This document shows, in pieces, positions 1-7,533 of a stretch of DNA of 32,157 nucleotides. The notes below the pieces were generated by a model that was given only the letters and a program-made list of their open reading frames with translations, made no database searches and was not told the DNA's origin. Every line of letters starts with the position of its first letter. The stretch's first letter is position 1. The translations under genes were made by a program, and so were the position numbers. Source of the DNA: Prevotellaceae bacterium (GTDB taxonomy: Bacteria > Bacteroidota > Bacteroidia > Bacteroidales > UBA932); assembly GCA_031276235.1 (NCBI GenBank), contig JAISNL010000016.1, forward strand, positions 1 through 32,157, read 5' to 3'.

Positions 1-60
1 TATGATTGCTTTAATTTGTTCGGATGTATAGTTCTCCAATGCTTTTACTTTACATCCCAT
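1..60 (-). CDS. 5' end of a CDS cut by the left edge (possible transposase)
   Basis: An ATG at 60-58 opens 20 codons with no stop before the edge, beginning MGCKVKALENYT. A -7 promoter element TATCTTTG lies just upstream at 92-85, which supports a real start. The small, charged, helix-like N-terminus reminds me of Bacteroidota IS630-type helix-turn-helix transposases. That is a memory-based resemblance over only 20 residues, so the function stays open. Confidence 0.4.
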   Translation of the reverse strand, partial: MGCKVKALENYTSEQIKAII

Positions 61-84
61 AATATTTTTATTTGTTTCTGATGA

Positions 85-92
85 CAAAGATA
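85..92 (-). promoter_or_regulatory. Bacteroidota -7 element (TATCTTTG)
   Basis: The minus strand reads TATCTTTG, an exact TAnnTTTG match, 24 nt upstream of the ATG at 60. No clear TTTG -33 element is seen at the usual 19-21 nt spacing. Confidence 0.4.
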
Positions 93-229
93 TATATAAT
101 ATGTGTATTTATTTAAGGAGAATTATATATTATTATTGTCAACTTTCAACTTTCGCCTGTTTAACATTAGGAGTTGTTATATTATATTTATTTTCACCGC
201 TTTGCCAAGGTTTCTATGATTGATATTTT

Positions 230-2389
230 CTACAAATTGTCGATGATATAATTAATTTTTTTTGTAAAAAGATGGAAACGCGTATTTCCTCCGTATATGC
301 TGTGGTTTTTGTCGGGATAAATCATCATGTCGAATTGTTTGCCTTCGGCGACAAGTTTTGCCGCCATTTCGTAAGTATTTTGCACATGCACGTTATCGTC
401 GGCAGAGCCGTGAATCAGCAGCAGTTTTCCGCGCAGTCGGTTTGCATATGTTATTGGAGAATTTTTGTCATAGCCGTCGGGATTTTCCTCAGGCAGCCCA
501 TTATAAAGTTCGGTGTATATGCTGTCGTAAAATCGCCAGTTAGTAACCGGCGCAACTGCGATTGCGAGTTTGAAAATTTCGTATGCCTGCAAAATACAGT
601 TCAGCGACATGAATCCGCCGAAACTCCAGCCCCATATTCCTATTCGTTTGCTGTCGATGTATGGCAAAGAGCCTATATATTTTGCAGTTTCAATCTGGTC
701 GATAACTTCGTATTTTCCGAGTTGACCGTATGTTTGTTTGCGGAAATGTTCGCCGCGTCCGCCAGTGCCTCTGCCGTCAACGCAAACTACAATATATCCA
801 TTGGCTGCAAGCGCCTGCTCCCAGTCGATTTTGAATGAATTTAGCGCTTCCTGCGAACCTGGTCCGCTGTATTGCGTCATCAGTACAGGATATTTTTTAT
901 TTTCATCAAAGTTCACGGGTTTGATGATGTATCCGTTGAGAGATATTTTTTCGCTTGTTTCAAACTGGAAGAACTCGCGTTTTGCGATATTATATTCTTC
1001 AATCCGCTCGCGAAGTTGGGCATTGTTTTCCAAAGTTCTCAACAGTCTGCCATCGGCAGTATGTATGGTAATCACAAGCGGGGTGCTGGCATCGCTGAAA
1101 AAATTGATGTAATATTTAAATCCTTTGCTGAACGTTGCGGAATTTGAGCCGAGTTGCAGCGACAGCCTTTTTTTATTGCTGCCATCCAGATTTATGCTGT
1201 ACAGTTCGCGTTGCAGAGGCGATGATTCGCACGAGATGTAGTAAACGGTTTTTTGCTTTTCGCTGTAGCCGATAAATTCGGTTATTTCCCAATTGCCTTT
1301 TGTGATTTGATTTATAAGTTTTCCATCAATAGAATATCTGTAAAGATGCATATAGCCATCGCGTTCGTTTGTTACCAAAAATTCTTTGCCGCTGTTCAAA
1401 AACGTTAGAAAATTATCGTCAACACGTTCTATATAGCAGTCTTCGGTATCGCTGTAAATTGCCTGTGTTTCGCCGTTTTCGACATTTGCAAGCAGTATGT
1501 CCAAATGATTTTGTTTGCGGTTGAGGCGGATTATGCTTAATTTGTTTGCGTTCCATTTTATTCGTGCAATATATTGATTGGTTTCATTGCCGATGTTCAT
1601 TTTTGTAGTATTTTGGGCGGCAATGTCATAAACCAGAATGTTTACAATAGAATTTTCTTCGCCGGCTTTCGGATATTTGAAACTTTGATTTTTCGGGTAC
1701 AGTTCATTATTGAATGTATTCATGTTATATTCTTTTACGCGGCTTTCGTCAAATCGGTAAAATGCAATTTTTTTGCTGTCGGGCGACCATTCAAATGCTC
1801 GTGTAAATTCGTATTCTTCTTCGTAAACCCAGTCGGCGTGTCCGTTTATAATTTCGTTGTGTTTGCCGTCGAAAGTAATTTGCCGTTCTGTGCCGTTGTG
1901 CAAAAATTTTATAAAAATATTGTTATTTCGCACGAAAGCAATTTTATTGCCATCTGGCGAAAATTTTGCAACTTGCTGCTGTCCGTGCTGCGACAGCGGC
2001 TGACACTGTTTGTCGGCAATATCATACACAAAATAATCTGCGGTAAACGAACGGCGATAAATGTAGTTCGGATTTGCAGTAAAAAGTATTTTGGTTTCAT
2101 CATCGCTAAATTCATAATCGACAGGCTTGTATTGCAGATTTAAATTTTGGAATATTACAATATTTTCGACCAGTTCGCCTGTGTCGTATCTGTATTTTGA
2201 AAGGATGTTGTTTTCGACTTTGGTATAATGTTCGCCATCGTTGGTTGAGCGTAATCCTGATATTGATTTTTGAGCAAAAATGCGATTAACCAAAATGTCT
2301 TTGAGAGTAACATTTTTTTTATTTGGCGCAGCATTCAAATGAAATAAAGATGCCGATAAAATGAAGGCGAAAAGAATATATTTTTTCAT
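230..2389 (-). CDS. Dipeptidyl-peptidase IV family serine protease (S9B), secreted
   Basis: This exported prolyl dipeptidyl peptidase removes Xaa-Pro dipeptides from peptide N-termini, probably in the periplasm or at the cell surface. I start it at the ATG at 2389, giving 719 aa that open with a clean signal peptide (MKKYILFAFILSASLFHLNA). A longer in-frame reading from 2446 adds 19 residues ahead of the signal peptide and overlaps the promoter element at 2414-2407. The N-terminal part is the beta-propeller (DPPIV_N), with the EE motif in WVYEEEYEF that binds the substrate amino terminus. The C-terminal alpha/beta-hydrolase domain carries the triad Ser589 (GWSFGG), Asp664 (HGSADDNVH) and His696 (DKNHSIYGG). 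Length and motifs are full, with no sign of decay. It appears to be transcribed alone. Confidence 0.93.
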   Translation of the reverse strand: MKKYILFAFILSASLFHLNAAPNKKNVTLKDILVNRIFAQKSISGLRSTNDGEHYTKVENNILSKYRYDTGELVENIVIFQNLNLQYKPVDYEFSDDETKILFTANPNYIYRRSFTADYFVYDIADKQCQPLSQHGQQQVAKFSPDGNKIAFVRNNNIFIKFLHNGTERQITFDGKHNEIINGHADWVYEEEYEFTRAFEWSPDSKKIAFYRFDESRVKEYNMNTFNNELYPKNQSFKYPKAGEENSIVNILVYDIAAQNTTKMNIGNETNQYIARIKWNANKLSIIRLNRKQNHLDILLANVENGETQAIYSDTEDCYIERVDDNFLTFLNSGKEFLVTNERDGYMHLYRYSIDGKLINQITKGNWEITEFIGYSEKQKTVYYISCESSPLQRELYSINLDGSNKKRLSLQLGSNSATFSKGFKYYINFFSDASTPLVITIHTADGRLLRTLENNAQLRERIEEYNIAKREFFQFETSEKISLNGYIIKPVNFDENKKYPVLMTQYSGPGSQEALNSFKIDWEQALAANGYIVVCVDGRGTGGRGEHFRKQTYGQLGKYEVIDQIETAKYIGSLPYIDSKRIGIWGWSFGGFMSLNCILQAYEIFKLAIAVAPVTNWRFYDSIYTELYNGLPEENPDGYDKNSPITYANRLRGKLLLIHGSADDNVHVQNTYEMAAKLVAEGKQFDMMIYPDKNHSIYGGNTRFHLFTKKINYIIDNL

Positions 2390-2406
2390 AATTTTTATTT
2401 TTTTTA

Positions 2407-2414
2407 CAAATGTA
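2407..2414 (-). promoter_or_regulatory. -7 element (TACATTTG) of the dipeptidyl-peptidase gene
   Basis: The minus strand reads TACATTTG, ending 17 nt before the ATG at 2389. It fits the TAnnTTTG consensus and supports the downstream ATG as the true start. No convincing -33 TTTG is seen. Confidence 0.45.
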
Positions 2415-2593
2415 GTGATTATCGTAAAAATGAGCATATTTTTCAACGGTTTTTATGATTTTTTACGCCTGTCGCCGCATGATTAGCCTTTTTGATGCAT
2501 GTAATTACGGAAATAATGATTTTGGCATAACATAAATTACATTAATCACAGTTAAACAACACAAAACAAATATTAACCTGCTCAACAATAAAT

Positions 2594-2601
2594 TATCTTT
2601 G
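2594..2601 (+). promoter_or_regulatory. -7 element (TATCTTTG) almost touching the next start codon
   Basis: TATCTTTG matches TAnnTTTG and ends only 4 nt before the ATG at 2606. If it is active, the transcript would have almost no 5' leader. No TTTG is present at the -33 distance, so the match could be chance. Confidence 0.35.
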
Positions 2602-2605
2602 CTGC

Positions 2606-3181
2606 ATGAGTAAGTCCACAAAAAAGTTTGCTGTAACATTTTTATTAATCGGCGTTTCGCTTGGCATATCGGCTCAAACTGAAATGCGCGAATTGCCCGA
2701 TACAGGCAAGCTTTTGTTTGATTCCAAACCTGCAAACCTGCTGAACTCTAATTTCAATTCGTTGAAAAATTCTTTTCCTGCAAGACTTACAGTCTCTCAC
2801 GACGATATTTACATTTCGATAAATGACAGTATAAAACAGGATTCATTGAAAATATTATACGGGCAGGCTGTCAATTCTGATTTGCCGTTTGTTCGCAGCG
2901 CTTATTTCACGGACAAATCGCCGCTTTTTACCGAAACAGACAAGCGGCAGGAAATAAAATCAGGAGTGTCTCTACCATTTTTCTTGACACAGGAAAAACT
3001 TCATTCGCTGTCGTTTGTGCAGTTAAAAATTGTTGGCAACAAGTTGCAGTGTGTAACCGTAAGCGCACCATTGCATGGCGGTAACGGCATAGGCATATTG
3101 ACCAAAGAAGAGAGAATGAAAAAAAGAGCAAAGGAAAGGAAGAAGGCTTATGTGTATAATCATTTGGCAAACCCTGAATAA
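2606..3181 (+). CDS. Hypothetical exported protein, 191 aa
   Basis: I do not recognise the family. The ATG at 2606 gives a lysine-containing N-terminus, a hydrophobic stretch (FAVTFLLIGVSLGISA) and a probable signal-peptidase site before QTEMREL, so the mature part is probably periplasmic. The next Met (residue 26) falls after the signal peptide, which supports this start. The mature region has no cysteine pair or catalytic motif I can name, apart from a single Cys in the second half. The C-terminus is very basic (KEERMKKRAKERKKAY). It stands alone, transcribed away from the dipeptidyl peptidase and converging on the 3.3-6.1 kb operon. Confidence 0.7.
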   Translation: MSKSTKKFAVTFLLIGVSLGISAQTEMRELPDTGKLLFDSKPANLLNSNFNSLKNSFPARLTVSHDDIYISINDSIKQDSLKILYGQAVNSDLPFVRSAYFTDKSPLFTETDKRQEIKSGVSLPFFLTQEKLHSLSFVQLKIVGNKLQCVTVSAPLHGGNGIGILTKEERMKKRAKERKKAYVYNHLANPE

Positions 3182-3261
3182 TGAATGATATATATGCGGA
3201 TATAAAGCCGCGACTTGCAAACAGCGATGCCGACAAACGCTTGCAAATATATAAATCAAAA

Positions 3262-3291
3262 ACGCCGATAATTAATCAAAACTATCGGCGT
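3262..3291 (-). terminator. Intrinsic terminator of the minus-strand operon
   Basis: A perfect 9-bp stem (ACGCCGATA / TATCGGCGT) has a 12-nt loop and lies 20 nt after the stop codon at 3311. On the minus strand it is followed by TTTT within GTTTTTGATTT. On the plus strand no T-run follows, so it should act on the minus-strand operon. Confidence 0.75.
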
Positions 3292-3310
3292 GCGTAAAAA
3301 CAATTAAAAA

Positions 3311-4219
3311 TTACTTGAGTTGTAATTGAGATGTGCCTGCTGATTTTCCATCAATGTAGGCTGTTACCTCATAAATGCCTTTGGCTGCTTTTGCATCGCC
3401 AAAACTGTAATAAATACATAATTCTATTTCTGCTCCCTGATAATCAATTTCGCGTGCAGCCGAAAATATTATCTGTTCGCCGTCAACCTCAAAAAGGTTA
3501 TTTTCGTTTGTTGTCAGCACAATTCCATCGGGTCCTTTCACACGAATGTAAACTGTTTTCATTCCGCGCTGTGCAATAGAATTTTCTATAAGCGTGATAC
3601 ATGTTTTTATATGACTTGTGCGGCTTGCGCGTCCTGTATCTTTGTCTTTTTTGGTCATTCCCTGCACTGTCATTCCTCGAGCTTTGATTACTGAGCCTTC
3701 CTGTACTTTTGTGGTGAGTTCTTCGGCTTTTTGCGCTACTTCTTCATGTTTGCGCGTTATTTCCTGAACCTGTTCTCTTATTGTTATATTTTCCGTTACC
3801 AATTGCTGATTCACCGTATTTAGCGAGTCTATCTGCACAATGTACGATTTCATTATGGCGCGTAATGTGCCAAGTTCTTTTTCGTAAGCGCGTATTTTCT
3901 GTAAATTTCCAGCTTCGGTTTTTTTTACTTTTTCCAGCAGCATTTCTATTTTTGCCTGCTCTTGCAGCAACGCCTGATTTATTGAATCGTTGTTCGTTTC
4001 CAGCGTTGCATATTCCTGTTTCAGTACGTTCAGTTCGCTGATAAGATTTTCCTTATCATTCGTTAATAAAATCACTGTTTCTTTTTTGTCTTTTGATTCC
4101 AGATAAAGAAATATTCCCAAAACGATGACTGCAACGCATAAAATAGCTGTTATCACTTTAAGTATGATTGTTGTTTTATTGCTGTTCGTTGTTTTATTGC
4201 TATTCGTTGTCTGTTCCAT
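3311..4219 (-). CDS. Membrane-anchored coiled-coil protein, 302 aa, unknown function
   Basis: A short cytoplasmic N-terminus carries a duplicated TTNSNKT segment, encoded by an 18-bp direct repeat. It is followed by one transmembrane helix (about residues 20-43, ILKVITAILCVAVIVLGIFLYL). A long heptad-rich coiled coil (about 45-175) then leads to a C-terminal beta-rich domain (about 195-302) with motifs such as VYIRVKGPDG and YEVTAYIDGK. This layout resembles Bacteroidota envelope proteins of unknown function. The last domain could be an extracytoplasmic Ig-like fold. It is the third gene of a tight operon, starting 12 nt after the GldA-like ATPase gene ends, and it precedes the terminator at 3262-3291. 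Function is not known. Confidence 0.75.
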   Translation of the reverse strand: MEQTTNSNKTTNSNKTTIILKVITAILCVAVIVLGIFLYLESKDKKETVILLTNDKENLISELNVLKQEYATLETNNDSINQALLQEQAKIEMLLEKVKKTEAGNLQKIRAYEKELGTLRAIMKSYIVQIDSLNTVNQQLVTENITIREQVQEITRKHEEVAQKAEELTTKVQEGSVIKARGMTVQGMTKKDKDTGRASRTSHIKTCITLIENSIAQRGMKTVYIRVKGPDGIVLTTNENNLFEVDGEQIIFSAAREIDYQGAEIELCIYYSFGDAKAAKGIYEVTAYIDGKSAGTSQLQLK

Positions 4220-4231
4220 AATTTTATTGTT

Positions 4232-5143
4232 TTAATTTGTTATTATTCTAAAAATTTCTTCCAAATGTTGCTCTTCTTCGCGCAGCGTTAGAATTGTAAG
4301 ATTATTGTCTTTTGCAAAGTTAAATATTTTTATTCGTATATCATCATCAACTGTGCTTTCTATTAAAAAATGTTGAGGATTGTATGCTGTTATTATTTTA
4401 CCGAAAGTTATTTTTTTAAGTTTATCCGTATTTTGGTTTTGTAAAAATTCTACTTCTACGCGCTGAACAGGATTCAGCGACATCGACTTCAGTGCATCTA
4501 TTGATTTGTCGGCAACTATTGTGCCTTTGTTTATAATGATTGCTCTGTTGCAAACGGCTTCAACTTCCTGCATAATGTGGGTCGAAAATATTACGGTTTT
4601 TTCCTTGCCTATATTTTTTATCAGATTTCTTATTTCCACAATCTGGTTAGGATCGAGTCCTGTTGTAGGCTCGTCTAAAATAAGCACATCAGGATTGTGC
4701 AGAATGGCTTGAGCAAGTCCGAGCCGCTGGCGATAGCCTTTCGACAGTTGTCCTGCTTTTTTATGCGCTTCGGGTATTAGCCCTGTAAGTTGCAAAACTT
4801 CATCTATTCTGTTTTTCAGATGTTTCTTTATTCCATAAATATGCCCCGACATGTTAAGATATTCGCGAACATAAAGGTCGTAATACAGTGGATTGCTTTC
4901 GGGCAAATATCCTGTAAGTTTACTTGCTGCGCGAGTGTGATGTTCTACATCAATGCCGTTTATTGATACCTGTCCGCTTGATGCGGCAATGAAACCTGTA
5001 ATTATTTTCATTGTAGTTGATTTGCCTGCTCCGTTAGGACCAAGAAATCCTAATACTTCTCCTTTTTTGGCTTCAAAACAAATATTATTCAATACTTGCT
5101 GTTTGCCGTAGAATTTATTTATACTGTTAACAGAAACTGACAC
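4232..5143 (-). CDS. gldA: ABC transporter ATP-binding protein, GldA-like
   Basis: This is the nucleotide-binding subunit of an ABC-2 type exporter. The 303 residues include Walker A (GPNGAGKST, about 35-43), a Q-loop region (GYLPESNPLY), the signature (LSKGYRQR, 133-140), Walker B with its Glu (VLILDEPTTGLDP, about 153-165) and the H-loop (FSTHIMQEVE, His189). The YLPExNPLYxDxYVREYL stretch is typical of GldA, the gliding-motility ABC ATPase, which is also widespread in non-gliding Bacteroidota. The start is GTG at 5143. No permease (GldF/GldG) is adjacent. Its neighbours, 11 nt upstream and 12 nt downstream, are uncharacterised envelope proteins, so its partner must be encoded elsewhere or be different. 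Confidence 0.85.
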   Translation of the reverse strand: MSVSVNSINKFYGKQQVLNNICFEAKKGEVLGFLGPNGAGKSTTMKIITGFIAASSGQVSINGIDVEHHTRAASKLTGYLPESNPLYYDLYVREYLNMSGHIYGIKKHLKNRIDEVLQLTGLIPEAHKKAGQLSKGYRQRLGLAQAILHNPDVLILDEPTTGLDPNQIVEIRNLIKNIGKEKTVIFSTHIMQEVEAVCNRAIIINKGTIVADKSIDALKSMSLNPVQRVEVEFLQNQNTDKLKKITFGKIITAYNPQHFLIESTVDDDIRIKIFNFAKDNNLTILTLREEEQHLEEIFRIITN

Positions 5144-5154
5144 GATTTTATTTA

Positions 5155-6147
5155 TTATTTGAAATATTCATCCAATTGTTCTTTGTCGGATATGCGCTGT
5201 TTCAGAATATTGATATATTCATCTGCATTTTCATCTATTTTAGTATGCAATTCTTTCGCTTTTTCAAGCCATTTAATTGCAAGATTAAAATTTTCTAGCA
5301 TTTCGCACGAAAGTGCTATGTTATACATCATTTGCGCACGTTTTGATTTTGTTCGGCTTTCGTCAAGCGCTTCTGTCCAATATTGTGCGGCATTTGCCCA
5401 GTTATGTTCTTTGACTGCGGCATTATACGCTTTGCCCGGTTTGCTGTTGCGGGAATCATAATATGAATCGTAAAATACAAGCCGTTCTGCCGTTTCCCAT
5501 GAAGGAATTATGCGTTTTGCAAAATCGCGACCAATCATTTCGGCTGTTACGCGGCGTGCATCTTCTATTTTGGGCGCGGGAATATAAGTTCCATCTTCGT
5601 CATAAGAAGCGGGAATCATAATATTATCCTTACCTGTATATTTAATCGCCTTGTCGCCAGTTTCTACATCGTACGCATTGATTTTCACAATAAAATTTAC
5701 ATTGGTTACCAATGGTCGCTGTTTTGCCTTTTCAAAAACATAGTGTGCGTTAATATCAATAAATTCTACTGCAATCACTATTTTTGTTCCTGTCTGCTCG
5801 GCAATAATATCAAGCTCATCTTTAGGCATATCTTTGCCAATCATAGTTGTATCGCTGTAAATATTGAAAACTGGAATATCTGAGTATTCAAAAACAGGCG
5901 AACTTTCAAGCGTTTCTTTTATTCCGTCAGCAACGTTATTGACGAGAATACTGTCAAGAACTGACGCTTCCGATTTTTCTTTTTCAGAATAATGTATGGC
6001 GACAATTGCGGCATTTTTATCGGTTTCTCCGAAATTTATTTTTTCTTCGGGAGGCGATAACAGTTGTATTTCTATTATTTCGGCAGTTTGAGCCTGCATA
6101 ACTGTCGTACATATTGCACATAATATAAGGATTACAATTCGTTTCAT
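5155..6147 (-). CDS. Exported DUF6340-like protein with C-terminal TPR-like helices
   Basis: The protein has 330 aa and opens with a signal peptide (MKRIVILILCAICTTVMQA, followed by QTAEI). About residues 20-235 form an alpha/beta domain similar to a Bacteroidota family I recall as DUF6340. The remainder (about 240-325: WANAAQYWTEALDES, MMYNIALSCEMLENFNLAIKWLEKAKEL) looks like two or three TPR helices. No catalytic residues stand out. It probably acts in the periplasm or at the outer membrane. It is the first gene of the operon with the GldA-like ATPase (11 nt gap) and has its own promoter element at 6178-6185. The family name is from memory. Confidence 0.7.
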   Translation of the reverse strand: MKRIVILILCAICTTVMQAQTAEIIEIQLLSPPEEKINFGETDKNAAIVAIHYSEKEKSEASVLDSILVNNVADGIKETLESSPVFEYSDIPVFNIYSDTTMIGKDMPKDELDIIAEQTGTKIVIAVEFIDINAHYVFEKAKQRPLVTNVNFIVKINAYDVETGDKAIKYTGKDNIMIPASYDEDGTYIPAPKIEDARRVTAEMIGRDFAKRIIPSWETAERLVFYDSYYDSRNSKPGKAYNAAVKEHNWANAAQYWTEALDESRTKSKRAQMMYNIALSCEMLENFNLAIKWLEKAKELHTKIDENADEYINILKQRISDKEQLDEYFK

Positions 6148-6177
6148 AATTTTTTTTGTTTTTATACTACTGATTTA

Positions 6178-6209
6178 CAAAAATACTATCATTTTTTAAC
6201 AAAAACAAG
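6178..6209 (-). promoter_or_regulatory. Promoter of the DUF6340/gldA operon
   Basis: On the minus strand a -7 element TATTTTTG (6185-6178) is preceded, 20 nt upstream, by CTTG (6209-6206), a near match to the -33 TTTG. The ATG at 6147 lies 30 nt downstream. Confidence 0.5.
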
Positions 6210-6558
6210 CGATGCCAATGTTTTTATCATAATTTCACATTAGGCAAATATTTTACCGTAACAAGGCGCTTGCCAATACTGCCTCTGTACCTTACTCGAA
6301 GTTGGAGAAAATAACTTCAACGTTTAACAAAATTACTTAAATTTTGAGGCTAAAAGTCTAAAACTTCACTCTAAAAATCTAAAATATGAAATGGAAAATT
6401 ATAATATTGGAACAAAATTTAATCAAAAAAATTATGTAACCCACAACATTCATGCCAGATGCGGCATAAAGAAGGAAAAATAAACAGCAGTCGTTTTTAT
6501 ACAGTCCCTGATGTTAAGTTTTTTGGAGCATTTAAGTATGAAATTTTGTAAAAATCAT
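6210..6558. other. Non-coding gap of about 350 bp
   Basis: I find no credible gene here on either strand. The only structure is a small hairpin at 6298-6318 (GAAGTT / AACTTC, 9-nt loop) without a T-run. The sequence is strongly AT-rich toward the HAD gene. Confidence 0.5.
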
Positions 6559-7191
6559 TTACAGCAGTTTCAAACAGTCCTCATAATCGAATTTCATAAA
6601 GTTGTCAATAATCAAATCGGCATTGCCTGTGGCTTGTATTGCCTGCCGCGAGTTGGTGGTGGCAAGGGCAACAACCGTCATTTTTGCATTGCGTCCGGCT
6701 TCAATTCCTGCAAACGAATCTTCAAAAACAATGCAATCATTTACATCCGATTTTAAGTTTTCTGCAGCCAGCAAATATCCCTGCGGGTCGGGTTTGGAGC
6801 GTGTTACGCGATTGGCTGACACTATAACGTTGAACCACGAGTGCATGTTGAATTTTTTGATAATTCGCTCCAGTTTTATATCGTCCGAACTTGTTACAAG
6901 CCCTGTTTTCACGCCTTGCCGCTTCAACTGTTTGATGAAAATTTCAGAACCTGCAATTAACGGACATTCCATAGTACTTTCAAATTTTGTACATTCTTCA
7001 ACTATTTTATTTTGTTCGTCAGCCGTAAAATCATAAAAATACCTGTTCAGTATTTGCGACATTGTTTGCCCTTTTATTTTACTTGCAAAATTCTGTCCGA
7101 GATTGTGTAATTTGCCCTGACTGTTCCAAAACCTGTCGTATTGCGGTTCTGAATCAATTATTACTCCGTCCAAATCAAAAAGCGCTGTCAT
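6559..7191 (-). CDS. HAD-superfamily phosphatase / beta-phosphoglucomutase-like
   Basis: This 210-aa cytoplasmic hydrolase belongs to HAD subfamily IA, whose members dephosphorylate small sugar phosphates or isomerise them. Motif I is DLDGVIIDSE (nucleophile Asp6, acid/base Asp8), motif II is the VTSSDD segment, motif III is the Lys of RSKPDPQGY, and motif IV is FEDSFAGIEAG. An alpha-helical cap follows motif I, as in beta-phosphoglucomutase and related phosphatases. All key residues are present. The substrate cannot be told from sequence. The start codon lies 4 nt from the 336-bp repeat element upstream, so its promoter must lie within or beyond that repeat. Confidence 0.88.
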   Translation of the reverse strand: MTALFDLDGVIIDSEPQYDRFWNSQGKLHNLGQNFASKIKGQTMSQILNRYFYDFTADEQNKIVEECTKFESTMECPLIAGSEIFIKQLKRQGVKTGLVTSSDDIKLERIIKKFNMHSWFNVIVSANRVTRSKPDPQGYLLAAENLKSDVNDCIVFEDSFAGIEAGRNAKMTVVALATTNSRQAIQATGNADLIIDNFMKFDYEDCLKLL

Positions 7192-7195
7192 AAAT

Positions 7196-7531
7196 AAGTG
7201 AAGAGTTAAGAGTGAAAAGTGAAGAGTTATTTTTTTGTTTCATTTTGTTTTGCGGTTTTTACTGTGCTTATTAATAATGATATTATTTCGTTAAAGAAAA
7301 AGAGTGAAGAGTTATTTTTTTGTTTCATTTTGTTTTGCGGTTTTTACTGTGCTTACTGATAATGATATTATTTCGTTAAAGAAAAAGAGTGAAGAGTTAT
7401 TTTTTTGTTTCATTTTGTTTTACGGTTTTTACTGTGCTTACTGATAATGATATTATTTCGTTAAAGAAAAAGAGTGAAAACTGCCGAAAATAATTTAATT
7501 ATCAACATTTTTCACTCTTCACTCTTCACTT
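7196..7531. repeat. 336-bp element: three 85-bp tandem repeats inside 21-bp inverted ends
   Basis: Three units of exactly 85 bp run 7219-7303, 7304-7388 and 7389-7473. They are nearly identical: unit 1 differs at two bases in the TTATTAATAA part, and unit 3 has TACGG for TGCGG. The block is bracketed by inverted repeats at 7196-7216 and 7511-7531, which match at 20 of 21 bases and are built of GTGAAGAGT words. The element exactly fills the gap between the HAD start and the M16 stop. No open frame runs through it. It resembles a small non-autonomous repeat (MITE-like). Confidence 0.85.
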
Positions 7532-7533
7532 TA

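Noticed and set aside
2390-2446. Upstream start for the dipeptidyl peptidase.
   Set aside because: It would place 19 residues before a well-formed signal peptide and overlap the promoter element at 2407-2414.
4232-5143. Gliding motility inferred from the GldA-like protein.
   Set aside because: GldA-type ATPases are common in non-gliding Bacteroidota and no other gld genes are present.
7219-7473. Possible CRISPR-like array (three regular repeats).
   Set aside because: The 85-bp units are contiguous with no unique spacers, and no cas genes are near.
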